From: JAKAGZ01 sp963783855
Lineage (GTDB): Bacteria; Bacteroidota; Ignavibacteria; Ignavibacteriales; Ignavibacteriaceae
Reading direction: 5' to 3'
Length of the DNA: 64,000 nt
Assembly (NCBI GenBank): GCA_963783855.1
Contig: CAWAPE010000002.1
Location: 1 to 64,000 of the forward strand
The position numbers and the translations under genes are program-made. This document shows positions 54,200 through 63,705 of this stretch, one piece after another (positions within the stretch are counted from its first letter, which is position 1; each line of letters opens with the position of its first letter). The notes below the pieces were generated by a model that saw nothing but the letters and a program-made list of their open reading frames with translations, was not told where the DNA came from and searched no databases.

Positions 54200-55042
54200 T
54201 CAAATAACTTTTGAAAATAGTAAAATTAAAATAAATACCCCTGCTGCAATTCTGTACCATACAAATAAAAAGGTAGTGTTCTTTTTTAAGAATTTTAATA
54301 AAAAGTCGATAGCAATGTAACCGCAGACACCGGATACAATTGTTGAAACTACCAAATTCAGAATCATATCTCCCTGCAGATATTTTAGTGATTCATATAA
54401 TTCCAGCAATCCGCTGGCAAACACGGCAGGAATGCTAAGTAGAAATGAAAACCGTGCAGCGGTTTCTCTTTTCAGTCCCAGAAATAATCCACCAGTAATT
54501 GTGGTTCCTGATCTTGATGAACCGGGAATCAGAGCAAAGGACTGGCAAATTCCAATTATTAAAGAATCTTTTATTGTAATGTCTTTCATTTCTTTTTTAA
54601 ACTTTGCTGTCTTTTCAGCAAAGGCGAGAATGATTGCAAGCAGAATTAAACTGCTGGCAATTACATAAAGATTTTTTGTGAATTCTCCTTCTATAACAGG
54701 TTTTAATGAAAGGCCGATTATCACAACAGGAATGGTACCGATGATAATCATCCAGCCCATTTTTGAATTACCGCTCTGTTCGGAATACTTTAACCTTGAG
54801 GACAAATTATCCTTAAAGAAATCGGTTAATATATTCAGAATGTCTTTTCGAAAATAAATTAAAATAGAAACCAGCGTACCGAGTTGAATTACAGCGATAA
54901 ATGCAGTCCAGTGTTCAGGATTTTCGGCAGAAATCAGCCCCATTAATCTACCGGTAACAGTAAGGTGACCTGTACTGCTAATCGGAAGAAATTCAGTAAT
55001 CCCCTGAATTATTCCAAGAACGATCGCTTCAAGAAGATTCAA
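54200..55042 (-). CDS. uppP: undecaprenyl-diphosphatase UppP/BacA
   Basis: 280 residues, eight or so helices. Motifs GIIQGITEFLPISSTGHL (N-terminal) and ALIPGSSRSGTTITGGLFLGL (second) are the family signatures with the catalytic Glu and Arg. It dephosphorylates undecaprenyl diphosphate for cell-wall and O-antigen synthesis. 9 bp after the beta-barrel gene, 17 bp before the cyclophilin. Confidence 0.97.
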   Translation of the reverse strand: MNLLEAIVLGIIQGITEFLPISSTGHLTVTGRLMGLISAENPEHWTAFIAVIQLGTLVSILIYFRKDILNILTDFFKDNLSSRLKYSEQSGNSKMGWMIIIGTIPVVIIGLSLKPVIEGEFTKNLYVIASSLILLAIILAFAEKTAKFKKEMKDITIKDSLIIGICQSFALIPGSSRSGTTITGGLFLGLKRETAARFSFLLSIPAVFASGLLELYESLKYLQGDMILNLVVSTIVSGVCGYIAIDFLLKFLKKNTTFLFVWYRIAAGVFILILLFSKVI

Positions 55043-55050
55043 TTATGCTC

Positions 55051-55698
55051 CTATAGAAAAAATGTTAAGCCAAGGCTCAGGCCAACGGATAGTGAATTAA
55101 AATTAACATTACTTTTTGTTGCAAAATTATAGAGTGACTTGCCTCCGTTTGTAGGTTCACCATTAAAATCATACCTGGCATCCAGACCAATATTTATATA
55201 AACATTTTTACTCAACCTGGTATTACCCGCTCCTCTTAGTAAAATTCCAAATCCTGTTGATGAATAGCTTTGTGTTGTCCCTGTTGCCGGTAATGATTCA
55301 TCAGCACTTAAAAATCTTATGCCGGCACCCGCGCCAAATTTAAATTGATAGCCTTCGCCGTTAATCACATAATAGTTTACAAGTGTGGGCATAAAATTAT
55401 GATACTTCAAGTCATAAGTTCCAAAAGTGTTTTGTGTATTATAAGAATACAATCTATACCCAAGATCGAGCCCAATTTCATAAGTTTGGCTCACATCGTA
55501 ATCCACTTCCCCTGAAAACATTACAGCGGCATTAAAACTGCCAACCTGGTTGTTTGATGCTGCAAAATTTTGATTAAAATAATCATAAAGGGATGGGGTG
55601 CTTACAAAATCAACTCCCATACTGCCGCGAACCTCTACTTGTGAGTAAGAGACGCTAAACATTAATAAGACTAAAACTAAGAAAGATAAATATTTCAT
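55051..55698 (-). CDS. outer membrane beta-barrel-like protein
   Basis: 215 residues with a signal peptide (FLVLVLLMFSVSYS, then QVEV). Amphipathic strands with alternating residues and a terminal Phe (SLGLTFFL) point to an OmpX/porin-like barrel. No closer family recognised. Overlaps the preceding LPG-synthase-like gene by 4 bp. Confidence 0.7.
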   Translation of the reverse strand: MKYLSFLVLVLLMFSVSYSQVEVRGSMGVDFVSTPSLYDYFNQNFAASNNQVGSFNAAVMFSGEVDYDVSQTYEIGLDLGYRLYSYNTQNTFGTYDLKYHNFMPTLVNYYVINGEGYQFKFGAGAGIRFLSADESLPATGTTQSYSSTGFGILLRGAGNTRLSKNVYINIGLDARYDFNGEPTNGGKSLYNFATKSNVNFNSLSVGLSLGLTFFL

Positions 55699-56681
55699 AT
55701 TTCATCCAATTCGTTTTCAGCAACTTTAAAGAAATTGTCGTGTCGTTTATCAATAATTAAATAAACGAGAACAGCGCTAAATATAAATAAAAAATAAGAA
55801 ATGCCGTGAGTTAAAACAGCGTAAGCCAGGCTTATATCATGACCAAATCCAAATAATAAAACCAGTGCCGATGTAGCGAGTACGTGATATGAGCCCGTGC
55901 CTCCGGGCGTAGGTATAACAACACCAATTGCGCTTATGCTCATAACAATCCAGCCCATTTCGTAATTAACTGGTTTAAGTGTTTGCAGTCCAATAGTGAA
56001 AAAGCCGACATATGAATTAAGTGCATATAGGGCCATTATTGCAACGCTTAATAAGATTGTCAAAAAATAATTTTTCCTGCCCTTTAAACTTCCAAAACCT
56101 TCTATGAGCATATCAAAAATATGTCCTGCTTTGTGGGCAAGTTTCTGAGAAACTTTCCCGATCAGGTTAATAAGAACATTATAAAATCTCTCTTTAAATT
56201 TTATCATCAGGTAAAAGAAGACAATCATAAGTCCCATTAAAATCAGGCTCAAATAAATTGATGACTTCAGCCATGGGAATTTATCATAAAGATTTTCTGA
56301 CCAGAGCAGTGCTGAAACAATTACAGCAAATGCAAGGAATATAATATCTATTACCCGTTCTACAATCACAGCACCAAGCATTGATGAACGCGAAAGCTTT
56401 TCCCATTTGCCGACCAGAACCGCGCGTGAAACTTCTCCCAACCGGGGCACGACGCAGTTAACGCCATACCCGACCATAATTGCACCGAAAAGATTTTTTA
56501 CTGATGTTTCAGGTTTTACAGAACGAAGAATAACCTTCCATCTTAATGCACGAACCCAGTGAGAGGATAAGTTTACAACAATAAAAACAAAAATCCAGAA
56601 AACTGAAGCCTGGGAAATATGATAAAATACGTCCTTAACATTTACATTTTGAAATGCGAAATAGAGAAAGACAACACTCAA
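55695..56681 (-). CDS. flippase-like / lysylphosphatidylglycerol synthase TM domain protein
   Basis: 328 residues, about eight membrane helices of the UPF0104/AglD family. Motifs SHWVRALRWKVIL near the N-terminus, VPRLGEVSRAVLV and IPTPGGTGSYHVL are its signature. Proposed to move lipid-linked compounds; no catalytic domain. Coupled to the next gene by overlapping ends. Confidence 0.85.
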   Translation of the reverse strand: MSVVFLYFAFQNVNVKDVFYHISQASVFWIFVFIVVNLSSHWVRALRWKVILRSVKPETSVKNLFGAIMVGYGVNCVVPRLGEVSRAVLVGKWEKLSRSSMLGAVIVERVIDIIFLAFAVIVSALLWSENLYDKFPWLKSSIYLSLILMGLMIVFFYLMIKFKERFYNVLINLIGKVSQKLAHKAGHIFDMLIEGFGSLKGRKNYFLTILLSVAIMALYALNSYVGFFTIGLQTLKPVNYEMGWIVMSISAIGVVIPTPGGTGSYHVLATSALVLLFGFGHDISLAYAVLTHGISYFLFIFSAVLVYLIIDKRHDNFFKVAENELDEI

Positions 56682-56731
56682 TAGAATTGAGAATATATAT
56701 TTTATTGCCTTACTGTATTTGTGATCGGATT

Positions 56732-57334
56732 TTATCTGATGTCAAGTACTTTTGATCCTTCAGGCGGGGTAAAAGTAAACTCTGATTCCGGCAAGCCTGG
56801 ATTAATTTTATAATTTGTAAAACCAAACTCAAGAACTGTTCCGGTACCGGCTTTTATTGAAATCTTCTTAACCAGGTTTTCATTATTAAGCCAGATTTTA
56901 ATAAACTGTGCTTTAATTCCTGAATTTGCTTTCGGCTTTAACTCAATTAAAGGAACACCATTATCTTTCGATTCAGTTATGTTGCATTTAGTAGGAAATT
57001 CATTAATTATTCTTTCCAGCGATACTGCCGATGGATTTTCTTTATCGAACTTTGTTATAATTACTTTGTTCTGCTTTTTATTATAATTCCAGTTTGTTTC
57101 TCCATCAGAAACAACAACTAAATTCTTAAGGTTAAATTTCAGATGATTTTCTTTCTTATATAAGAACTTACCTTCAAAATCTATTTTACCATAGGTGTGT
57201 TCTGAAAAATCAGCAGAAAGATCGTTTATTTTGCTGAATTTATTTTGAAGATTTGTTAAATAATTAGTTCCCTGCGCATTAACTAAAATTGTAGCAAACA
57301 GGATAACAATTACACTTTTGAATATGTTTTTCAT
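56732..57334 (-). CDS. lolA: outer membrane lipoprotein carrier LolA-like
   Basis: 200 residues: signal peptide (VIVILFATILVNA, cleavage before QGTN) and a LolA domain: LTNLQNKFSKINDLSADFSEH, GKFLYKKENHLKFN, and FTNYKINPGLPESEFTFTPPEG at the C-terminus. The family carries lipoproteins through the periplasm. Upstream is ftsK. Confidence 0.9.
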   Translation of the reverse strand: MKNIFKSVIVILFATILVNAQGTNYLTNLQNKFSKINDLSADFSEHTYGKIDFEGKFLYKKENHLKFNLKNLVVVSDGETNWNYNKKQNKVIITKFDKENPSAVSLERIINEFPTKCNITESKDNGVPLIELKPKANSGIKAQFIKIWLNNENLVKKISIKAGTGTVLEFGFTNYKINPGLPESEFTFTPPEGSKVLDIR

Positions 57335-57420
57335 TTTTACGTGACTGTTTTAATTATTAATAATGTTTAAAGTTAAAAATAAATCAGAGTATTAAAAATC
57401 CTATATTTTCAGACGGGAAA

Positions 57421-59907
57421 TTAAAGCGAACGAATAATTGTTTCCAGCTGTTCTTCATTATCAACTAAAACTACGCGCGCTTTGCTGCCGTCATTCGGAC
57501 CAACAATGCCGGCTTCTTCTAATTGATCGACAATTCTTGCGGCCCTGGAATATCCGAGTTTTAATCTTCTTTGCAGCAATGAAACTGAACCCTGCTGATG
57601 ACGTACAATTACCCTTGCTGCATCTTCAAACATCGGATCCAGATCTGTTAAGAACCCAGCAGCTGCTTCTTTCTTTTTATCATAGAGTGATGGTAAAAAG
57701 TAGGGTTTGGAAAATCCTTTCTGCGAATAAATGTAGTTTGTAACTTTTTCAACTTCGTCCGTTGATATAAATGCATTTTGAATACGTATAGGTTTTGGCA
57801 TTCCTGTTGGTAAAAAGAGCATGTCGCCTCTACCGAGTAATTGTTCCGCACCGTTCATATCAAGTATTGTTCTTGAATCAATTTTTGTAGCAACCTGGTA
57901 TGCAACTCTTGCGCTGAAGTTTGCCTTTATTACGCCGGTAATTACATTTACTGACGGGCGCTGTGTTGCTACAACAAGATGAATTCCAACTGCGCGGGCA
58001 AGCTGTGCAAGTCTGGCAATCGGTTCCTCTACTTCTTTTCCGGCAGTTATCATTAAATCGGCAAGTTCATCTATTATTACAACCAGGTATGGAAGAACAT
58101 GGTGTTTCATTGACTCATTATCTGCAGGTTTCTTTTTCGGGTCTGCCACTTTCTTGTTATAATCAACAAGATTTCTTACACCAGCTTTTGCAAGTTTGTC
58201 GTATCTTTTTTCCATTTCATATTCAACAGACTTCAAAAGCAGAACAGCATTTTGCGGATTTGTAATAATTTCTTCTTCGAGATCCGGTGAAACTGCGAGG
58301 TAATGTTTTCTCAACTGATTATAAAATGATAGTTCAATTTTTTTCGGATCTATCATTATAAGTTTTACTTCTGATGGTTGTTTGGAATATAAAAGGCTGG
58401 CTATCAGCATATTTATTCCAACGCTTTTACCTGATCCTGTTGAACCGGCAATAAGCATATGCGGCATTTTTGCCAGATCAGTTACGTAAACATCGCCATT
58501 GATTGTTTTTCCAAGAGCAATAGGAAGTTCATTTTTCGACTCGTGTATTTTTGCAAGTACTGATCGGGCATTAACCAATGAAGCTTCTGCATTTGGAATC
58601 TCGACACCAATTGCACTTTTTCCCGGAATCGGAGCAATAATTCTTATTCCTCTCGCAGCCAGCGCCAGCGCAATGTCATGTTCAAGTCCAACAATTCTGC
58701 TGATCTTCACGCCGGGTGCTGGAACAATTTCGTAGAGCGTAACAACTGGTCCGGGAGTAACTGTAATGTCCTCAATATCAATATCAAAAAGTCTTAATTT
58801 TTCTTTCAGAAGCTCTGCATTTCTTTTCAGTTCCTCTTCTGCTACTTTAAAATCTTCTGTTGCTGCGGCTTCAAGAAGGTCAAGACTTGGTTTTTTATAA
58901 TGTATTTTTTCTTCCCACTGATTTGGCAATTGTGCTTCTGCCTGCCTGTCTATTTCAGCTTGCGGAATTTCTTTTGTTTTAGCCAGATCTACTTTTTTGT
59001 CTTCATCTTTTACAACTTCATTTACCTTATCTTCTTTAGCGGGCTCAGATTCATCTTTTCTTACTATCTTAATTTTAGTTTCATCAACATCGTTTTTCTT
59101 TGTTTCTTCAGCAGAAGCTTTATCTTTTCCTCCAAAGGGAAGTATTTTTTTCTTTTTCTTTTCTTCCTTACCCAGGGTTTTTATTTTTTCCAGATTCGAA
59201 TCATCTATTGGCTCAACTTTGGCATTCTGGTATTCATCTTTTACTTTCTTCACAGACCCGGTAAACATATTCAATAACCAGTGAAATATCTTTTCTATTT
59301 TTATATCGAAAGCAATAATTAAAAGAACAATTGTTGAAGCAGCTATAAAAAGTATGCTGCCTACTCCCCCTAAAAGCCTGCTTACCGCCATACCGAGATA
59401 ATCGCCAACACTACCCGATAATTCATACACGCCGGCAAACGCATGATAATGCATTCTCAAAACGCCAAAAAAGGATGAAAGGAGAACACCGATAATAATC
59501 AGGAAATTTGAGGTGTGAATAATTGTTCTGAAATTTATTTTTTTAAAGAAAGAAAAGCCCCAGATAAAAAACATTATCGGGAAAACTGTAGAAAAAATAC
59601 CGAGAGTTGAGTTTACAAAGAAATCAGAGATGTATGCGCCGAAAATTCCAAGCCAGTTGTGAGTGCTGTCAGCTTTCTGTGCTGCATCCTGGCTGCTGCT
59701 AAAAACTTTAAATAAATCAGAAAACTGATAGTGCAGATTTGCCTGATCATATCTTGAATAGCTTGCAATACTTAACAGAATAAATATTGAAAAGACTATT
59801 AAAAAAATACCCAGTATTTTTTTCTTTTTGCCGGAGGAAATAACAAAATAATTTTCGCCCGACGATGAATTGTTTTTTCTCGTGTTTGTTTTTTTCTGTT
59901 TTGCCAT
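57421..59907 (-). CDS. ftsK: DNA translocase FtsK
   Basis: 828 residues: N-terminal four-helix membrane part (about 30-200), an acidic/lysine-rich linker (about 215-330), the motor domain with Walker A GSTGSGKSVGIN and the Walker B-like VVIIDELADLM, and the winged gamma domain at the end (VSLLQRRLKLGYSRAARIVDQLEEAGIVGP), which reads KOPS and activates XerD. A XerD is at 20893. The linker is short for this family. Confidence 0.97.
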   Translation of the reverse strand: MAKQKKTNTRKNNSSSGENYFVISSGKKKKILGIFLIVFSIFILLSIASYSRYDQANLHYQFSDLFKVFSSSQDAAQKADSTHNWLGIFGAYISDFFVNSTLGIFSTVFPIMFFIWGFSFFKKINFRTIIHTSNFLIIIGVLLSSFFGVLRMHYHAFAGVYELSGSVGDYLGMAVSRLLGGVGSILFIAASTIVLLIIAFDIKIEKIFHWLLNMFTGSVKKVKDEYQNAKVEPIDDSNLEKIKTLGKEEKKKKKILPFGGKDKASAEETKKNDVDETKIKIVRKDESEPAKEDKVNEVVKDEDKKVDLAKTKEIPQAEIDRQAEAQLPNQWEEKIHYKKPSLDLLEAAATEDFKVAEEELKRNAELLKEKLRLFDIDIEDITVTPGPVVTLYEIVPAPGVKISRIVGLEHDIALALAARGIRIIAPIPGKSAIGVEIPNAEASLVNARSVLAKIHESKNELPIALGKTINGDVYVTDLAKMPHMLIAGSTGSGKSVGINMLIASLLYSKQPSEVKLIMIDPKKIELSFYNQLRKHYLAVSPDLEEEIITNPQNAVLLLKSVEYEMEKRYDKLAKAGVRNLVDYNKKVADPKKKPADNESMKHHVLPYLVVIIDELADLMITAGKEVEEPIARLAQLARAVGIHLVVATQRPSVNVITGVIKANFSARVAYQVATKIDSRTILDMNGAEQLLGRGDMLFLPTGMPKPIRIQNAFISTDEVEKVTNYIYSQKGFSKPYFLPSLYDKKKEAAAGFLTDLDPMFEDAARVIVRHQQGSVSLLQRRLKLGYSRAARIVDQLEEAGIVGPNDGSKARVVLVDNEEQLETIIRSL

Positions 59908-59918
59908 GTTCTCTTAAT

Positions 59919-60674
59919 TTACTTCTTTTTCTGTTGCGAAGAAGATCTCTGATCCGGCATTAATTTAAGGACATTTTCCGAGAAAAACGGAATTACATTT
60001 ACATTATCAATGTGGCTACAATGTTTAATGTCTTCCTCAAATTGATTTTCCAAAAGCACTTTTCCGTGTTCCGTACTTTTAAGCATAGTTAATGTGCTTT
60101 TACCAAATGATTTTTTTAAAACCACTGAAGCGTTTGCTGTATCATTCAATTCCAGTTTACCCTTAAGGGTTTTGATTTTTGAAATAAGAGCTCCGGCACA
60201 AACAATATCTTCAAGTGAAAAGCTATTGTTTTTTCCGGCACAAAGGATTTCAAAATCTTTATCCAGTTTTATAAGGTGTTTTGCTACAGCCGTCAGATTT
60301 GCAAAAGAACAAACAAGTAAGTCCTCAGCAAATTTTGCTTTAACAATGGCTTTGGAACCATTGGTTGTATAGAAGATTATTGATTTCCCCGTTACTATTT
60401 CTTCAGTGTACTCAAGCGGAGAATTGCCGAGTGCAAAACCATCAATTTTTTTTGTGTTCCTTTCGCCTCCGATTAATGTTTGTCCTCCAAACATTCCACC
60501 TGAAACCTTGACTGCAAATTCCACTGATCCGACAGGAACTATTTCTTTAGCTCCGTTACTCAGAGCCGTGATAATGGTGTTAGATGCTCTTAAAACATCT
60601 ATAACCACTATTGTCTTTCCGGTAAAATAAAGCTCTTCTATATGAGCAGAACAAAATATCACATTACATTTCAT
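59919..60674 (-). CDS. comB: 2-phosphosulfolactate phosphatase-like protein (ComB)
   Basis: 251 residues. N-terminal VVIDVLRASNTIITAL with Asp and the FYTTNGSKAI, CAGKNNSFSLEDIVCAGALI motifs are ComB signatures. In methanogens ComB makes sulfolactate for coenzyme M; in bacteria its role is unclear. A Ser/Gln/Lys-rich tail ends the protein. 11 bp before ftsK. Confidence 0.87.
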   Translation of the reverse strand: MKCNVIFCSAHIEELYFTGKTIVVIDVLRASNTIITALSNGAKEIVPVGSVEFAVKVSGGMFGGQTLIGGERNTKKIDGFALGNSPLEYTEEIVTGKSIIFYTTNGSKAIVKAKFAEDLLVCSFANLTAVAKHLIKLDKDFEILCAGKNNSFSLEDIVCAGALISKIKTLKGKLELNDTANASVVLKKSFGKSTLTMLKSTEHGKVLLENQFEEDIKHCSHIDNVNVIPFFSENVLKLMPDQRSSSQQKKK

Positions 60675-60715
60675 AAATTTATTTTAACAAACCTGATGTT
60701 ATCCAAATATTAAAA

Positions 60716-61798
60716 CTATTTTTTAACAAAAGGGAGACTAACAACTGTTGCCGGTATTTCTTTTCCCCTAATAAAAAAGTTAACCGTTGAGCCTTCGCTC
60801 GCATATTGTTTTTCAACATAACCCATTGCAATTGGTTTATCAAGCACCGGGCTGACTGTACCGCTGGTTACGTGACCGATTTTTTTACCCTCTACTGTTA
60901 ATTCATAACCGTGGCGCGGAAATACTTTTTCATCTGTAGTAAGGGGAACAAGTTTTCTGCTAAGTCCCTCTTCTTTAACTTTAAGCAGGACTTCCCTTCC
61001 GTTAAAGTTTTCTTTTTTGAGTTTGGTTATCCAGCCCAGCCCTGCTTCAAGAGGATTAGTTGTCTGATCGATATCATTTCCATACAGGCAGAAACCCATT
61101 TCAAGTCTTAATGAATCTCTGGCTGCCAGTCCAATTGGCTGAATGTCGAATTCTTTTCCTGCTTCAAATAATTTATCCCAGACTTCTTCAGCAACTTTTA
61201 CATCACCTTTAAAATATATTTCATAGCCCAGTTCGCCGGTATAACCCGTTCTTGAAACTATCATATCATAACCGGCAATTTTTGCTTTGAAGAAATGATA
61301 ATACTCAAGGTCAAGATTGCATTCACAGATTTTTTGTAAAGTTTTGTTGGAATTAGGCCCCTGTATTGCAAGTAACGAATATTCGTCACTCAAATTCTGA
61401 AGTTCAACACCGAAGCTGTTATTCTCTTTCATCCAGTTGAAATCTTTTTCGATATTTGAAGCATTAATAACAAGCATATATTCTTTTTCGGAAATTCTAT
61501 AAACCAGAAGGTCATCGACAATTCCGCCATCATTGTAGCACATTGCCGAATATTGCACTCTTCCGTCTGTTAATTTAGAAGCATCGTTCACTGTTATCTG
61601 CTGCACGAAATTCAGCGCTTTGTCTCCGCTTACAAATACTTCACCCATATGTGATACGTCAAAAACACCTACCGAACTTCTTACCGCTTTGTGTTCACCG
61701 ATTATTGAAGAATACTGTATCGGCATCTGGTAACCGGCAAACTCCACAATTTTTGCCCCAAGTTTTACGTGGATGTCAAAGAAATTAGTTTTTTTCAT
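60716..61798 (-). CDS. gcvT: glycine cleavage system aminomethyltransferase
   Basis: 360 residues. The N-terminal folate-binding domain shows the start FFDIHVKLGAKIVEFAGYQMPIQY and SVGVFDVSHMGEV; the conserved Asp in MGEVFVSGDKALNF and the RDSLRLEMGFCLYGND motif are present. T-protein releases NH3 and transfers the methylene to folate. No gcvH or gcvP is nearby, and no glycine riboswitch precedes the gene (gap to rng only 21 bp). Confidence 0.97.
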   Translation of the reverse strand: MKKTNFFDIHVKLGAKIVEFAGYQMPIQYSSIIGEHKAVRSSVGVFDVSHMGEVFVSGDKALNFVQQITVNDASKLTDGRVQYSAMCYNDGGIVDDLLVYRISEKEYMLVINASNIEKDFNWMKENNSFGVELQNLSDEYSLLAIQGPNSNKTLQKICECNLDLEYYHFFKAKIAGYDMIVSRTGYTGELGYEIYFKGDVKVAEEVWDKLFEAGKEFDIQPIGLAARDSLRLEMGFCLYGNDIDQTTNPLEAGLGWITKLKKENFNGREVLLKVKEEGLSRKLVPLTTDEKVFPRHGYELTVEGKKIGHVTSGTVSPVLDKPIAMGYVEKQYASEGSTVNFFIRGKEIPATVVSLPFVKK

Positions 61799-61819
61799 TA
61801 TTTACTCTGCCTGTTTGAG

Positions 61820-63415
61820 TTAGGATATTTCATCAGTTAGTTCTTTATTAGTTTTTTGTGAAAAGAACCTGAACTGCCCTACCGGGACAGTCTGATCCTC
61901 AACAATTTCAAGTTTCATTCTGTATTTGATTTTTAATTTAGTAATGGTCTTTATAAAACCACTGCGTAATTTTGCTGCAAATGCAGGGTGACATTTTATA
62001 ATAAGCGCCCGTTCTTTTGTCTGTGCTTTAAATTTACGAAGCCATTCTTCAAGATCATAAACAATATGCGAATGTTTTGTTAAAAGTCCTGTGCCCAGAC
62101 ATGTTGGACAAACTTCTTTCATCGCCTGCATAATGTTCTGGCGGATTCTCTGTCTTGTAATCTGTACAAGTCCGAAATCTGACATCGGAAGCACAGAAAC
62201 TTTTGCCCTGTCTTTTCTGAATTCCTTTTTCAATTCATCGTATATTTTTTTCCTGTTCTTATCTTCTTCAAGATCAATAAAATCGATAACTATTATTCCC
62301 CCGATATCTCGTAGTCTCATTTGTCTTGCAATTTCACGTGCAGCTTCAAGGTCAGTTTTTAACGAATTTAATTCCTGTTCTTTGTTTTTTGCGTACCGCC
62401 CGCTGTTAACATCAATTACAACCATCGCTTCGGTATGTTCGATAATCAGGTAGCCTCCGCTTGGCAGAGAAACTTTCCGGCCCATTAATGTCTTTACCTG
62501 TTCTTCAACTTTAAATGAATCGAAGATTGAACCACTTGTTTTAAATTGTTCAATTTTATCAACCTGATCCGGCTGTTTTATTTCTACATAATTCCGAATT
62601 TGTTTATAGAGTTTCCTTGAATCAATAAAAATCTTTGAAACATCCGCTGTAAACAAATCTCTGATAACACTTGATGTTGTATTTAAATCCTGGTGAACAA
62701 GTGTTGGTGGTTTTTCAGATTTAATGCTTTGTTCAATTACCTGCCAGGTTTTAACAAGATTATTCAGATCGTCTTTTAAGGCTTCTTCTGTCTGGTTGCG
62801 GGCAACCGTTCGAATAATTAGTCCGTAATTTTTAGGAAGTATTCCCCTTGCAAGATTTCTTAATCTTCTTCTTTCTTTAAAGTCATATATTTTTTTGGAA
62901 ACTCCAACCTTATTATCGAAAGGAAGTAAAACGCAGAATCTTCCGGGAAGAGAAACTGAGGAAGTTACCCTTACACCTTTATTGCTAACCGGTTCCTTTG
63001 TAATCTGGACGATTATTTCATCGCCTTTACGAAGTTTTACAGTAGGATAATTATCCCGTCCACGTTGATTGTGGTTCTGGTGATTATTCTGGTTTTGATT
63101 GTTTCCGGAATTGTTTTGCTGAGGTACGTCATCTTCATCTTCAACATCGGCGTCATCATCACCTAATAAATCCTGAAACTGCTGGGTTCTTTCTCCAATA
63201 TCCGAAAAATGCAGAAACCCATCGTGTTTCATGCCGATATCTACAAAGGCCGCTTTTATGCCGGGCAGAACCCTGGCAACGCGCCCCAGATAAATGTCCC
63301 CCACCATTCTACGGTTTTCGGGGTAATCAACAAAGAAGTCTACTAAATTCCCGTCTTCCGTTATAGCAACACGCGTTTGTGTGCTTGTTGAATTGATTAT
63401 AATTTCTTTTACCAT
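61820..63415 (-). CDS. rng: ribonuclease G/E family
   Basis: 531 residues, so RNase G-sized, with no degradosome scaffold. S1 domain in 35-150; catalytic Asp in VVIDVNSGRY and IVIDFIDLEED; zinc-link CPTCLGTG. Within the S1 domain an unusual low-complexity stretch (about 83-124) has an acidic run and then Asn/Gln/His residues. It processes 16S rRNA and mRNA. It lies between gcvT and the 3' end of pnp. Confidence 0.94.
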   Translation of the reverse strand: MVKEIIINSTSTQTRVAITEDGNLVDFFVDYPENRRMVGDIYLGRVARVLPGIKAAFVDIGMKHDGFLHFSDIGERTQQFQDLLGDDDADVEDEDDVPQQNNSGNNQNQNNHQNHNQRGRDNYPTVKLRKGDEIIVQITKEPVSNKGVRVTSSVSLPGRFCVLLPFDNKVGVSKKIYDFKERRRLRNLARGILPKNYGLIIRTVARNQTEEALKDDLNNLVKTWQVIEQSIKSEKPPTLVHQDLNTTSSVIRDLFTADVSKIFIDSRKLYKQIRNYVEIKQPDQVDKIEQFKTSGSIFDSFKVEEQVKTLMGRKVSLPSGGYLIIEHTEAMVVIDVNSGRYAKNKEQELNSLKTDLEAAREIARQMRLRDIGGIIVIDFIDLEEDKNRKKIYDELKKEFRKDRAKVSVLPMSDFGLVQITRQRIRQNIMQAMKEVCPTCLGTGLLTKHSHIVYDLEEWLRKFKAQTKERALIIKCHPAFAAKLRSGFIKTITKLKIKYRMKLEIVEDQTVPVGQFRFFSQKTNKELTDEIS

Positions 63416-63705
63416 AAAGGCTAAACTCGTTTAATGAAACATTATATTTCATAAAAATTTTTATTGAAAACAGGTAACACCAGTGCAAAAAAATAATTTC
63501 TTCGTTAGTCTCTCCTGCTTTTATAACCCTCGTTAAATGTGTGCAGAGAATCAGACTAAAGAGTAATTCCATTTTTATTTTTAATTCACCCAAGTTATAC
63601 CTGTTGAAAAACATTTAATTATTCCCGGCCAGATAGCCGGGAGACACAAAAAAATTAATTTAAAAGAAAAAATGCTGAATAATTTCTATTCAGCATTTTT
63701 CAATA
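63416..63705. other. intergenic region rng/pnp with hairpins
   Basis: 290 bp. The palindrome TCCCGGC-CAGATA-GCCGGGA (63623-63642) and the terminator at 63667-63700 lie here. Upstream of rng (63420-63600) is AT-rich without clear promoter. No gene supported. Confidence 0.6.
63667..63700 (-). terminator. terminator after pnp
   Basis: Inverted repeat AAAAATGCTGAAT (63668-63680) and ATTCAGCATTTTT (63688-63700) with T/A-rich flanks; works as a Rho-independent terminator in both directions. 5 bp after the pnp stop. Confidence 0.88.

Noticed and set aside
63327..63614. 95-codon minus-strand frame over the start of rng
   Set aside because: Overlaps the real rng start in another frame, has no family features and an improbable composition.
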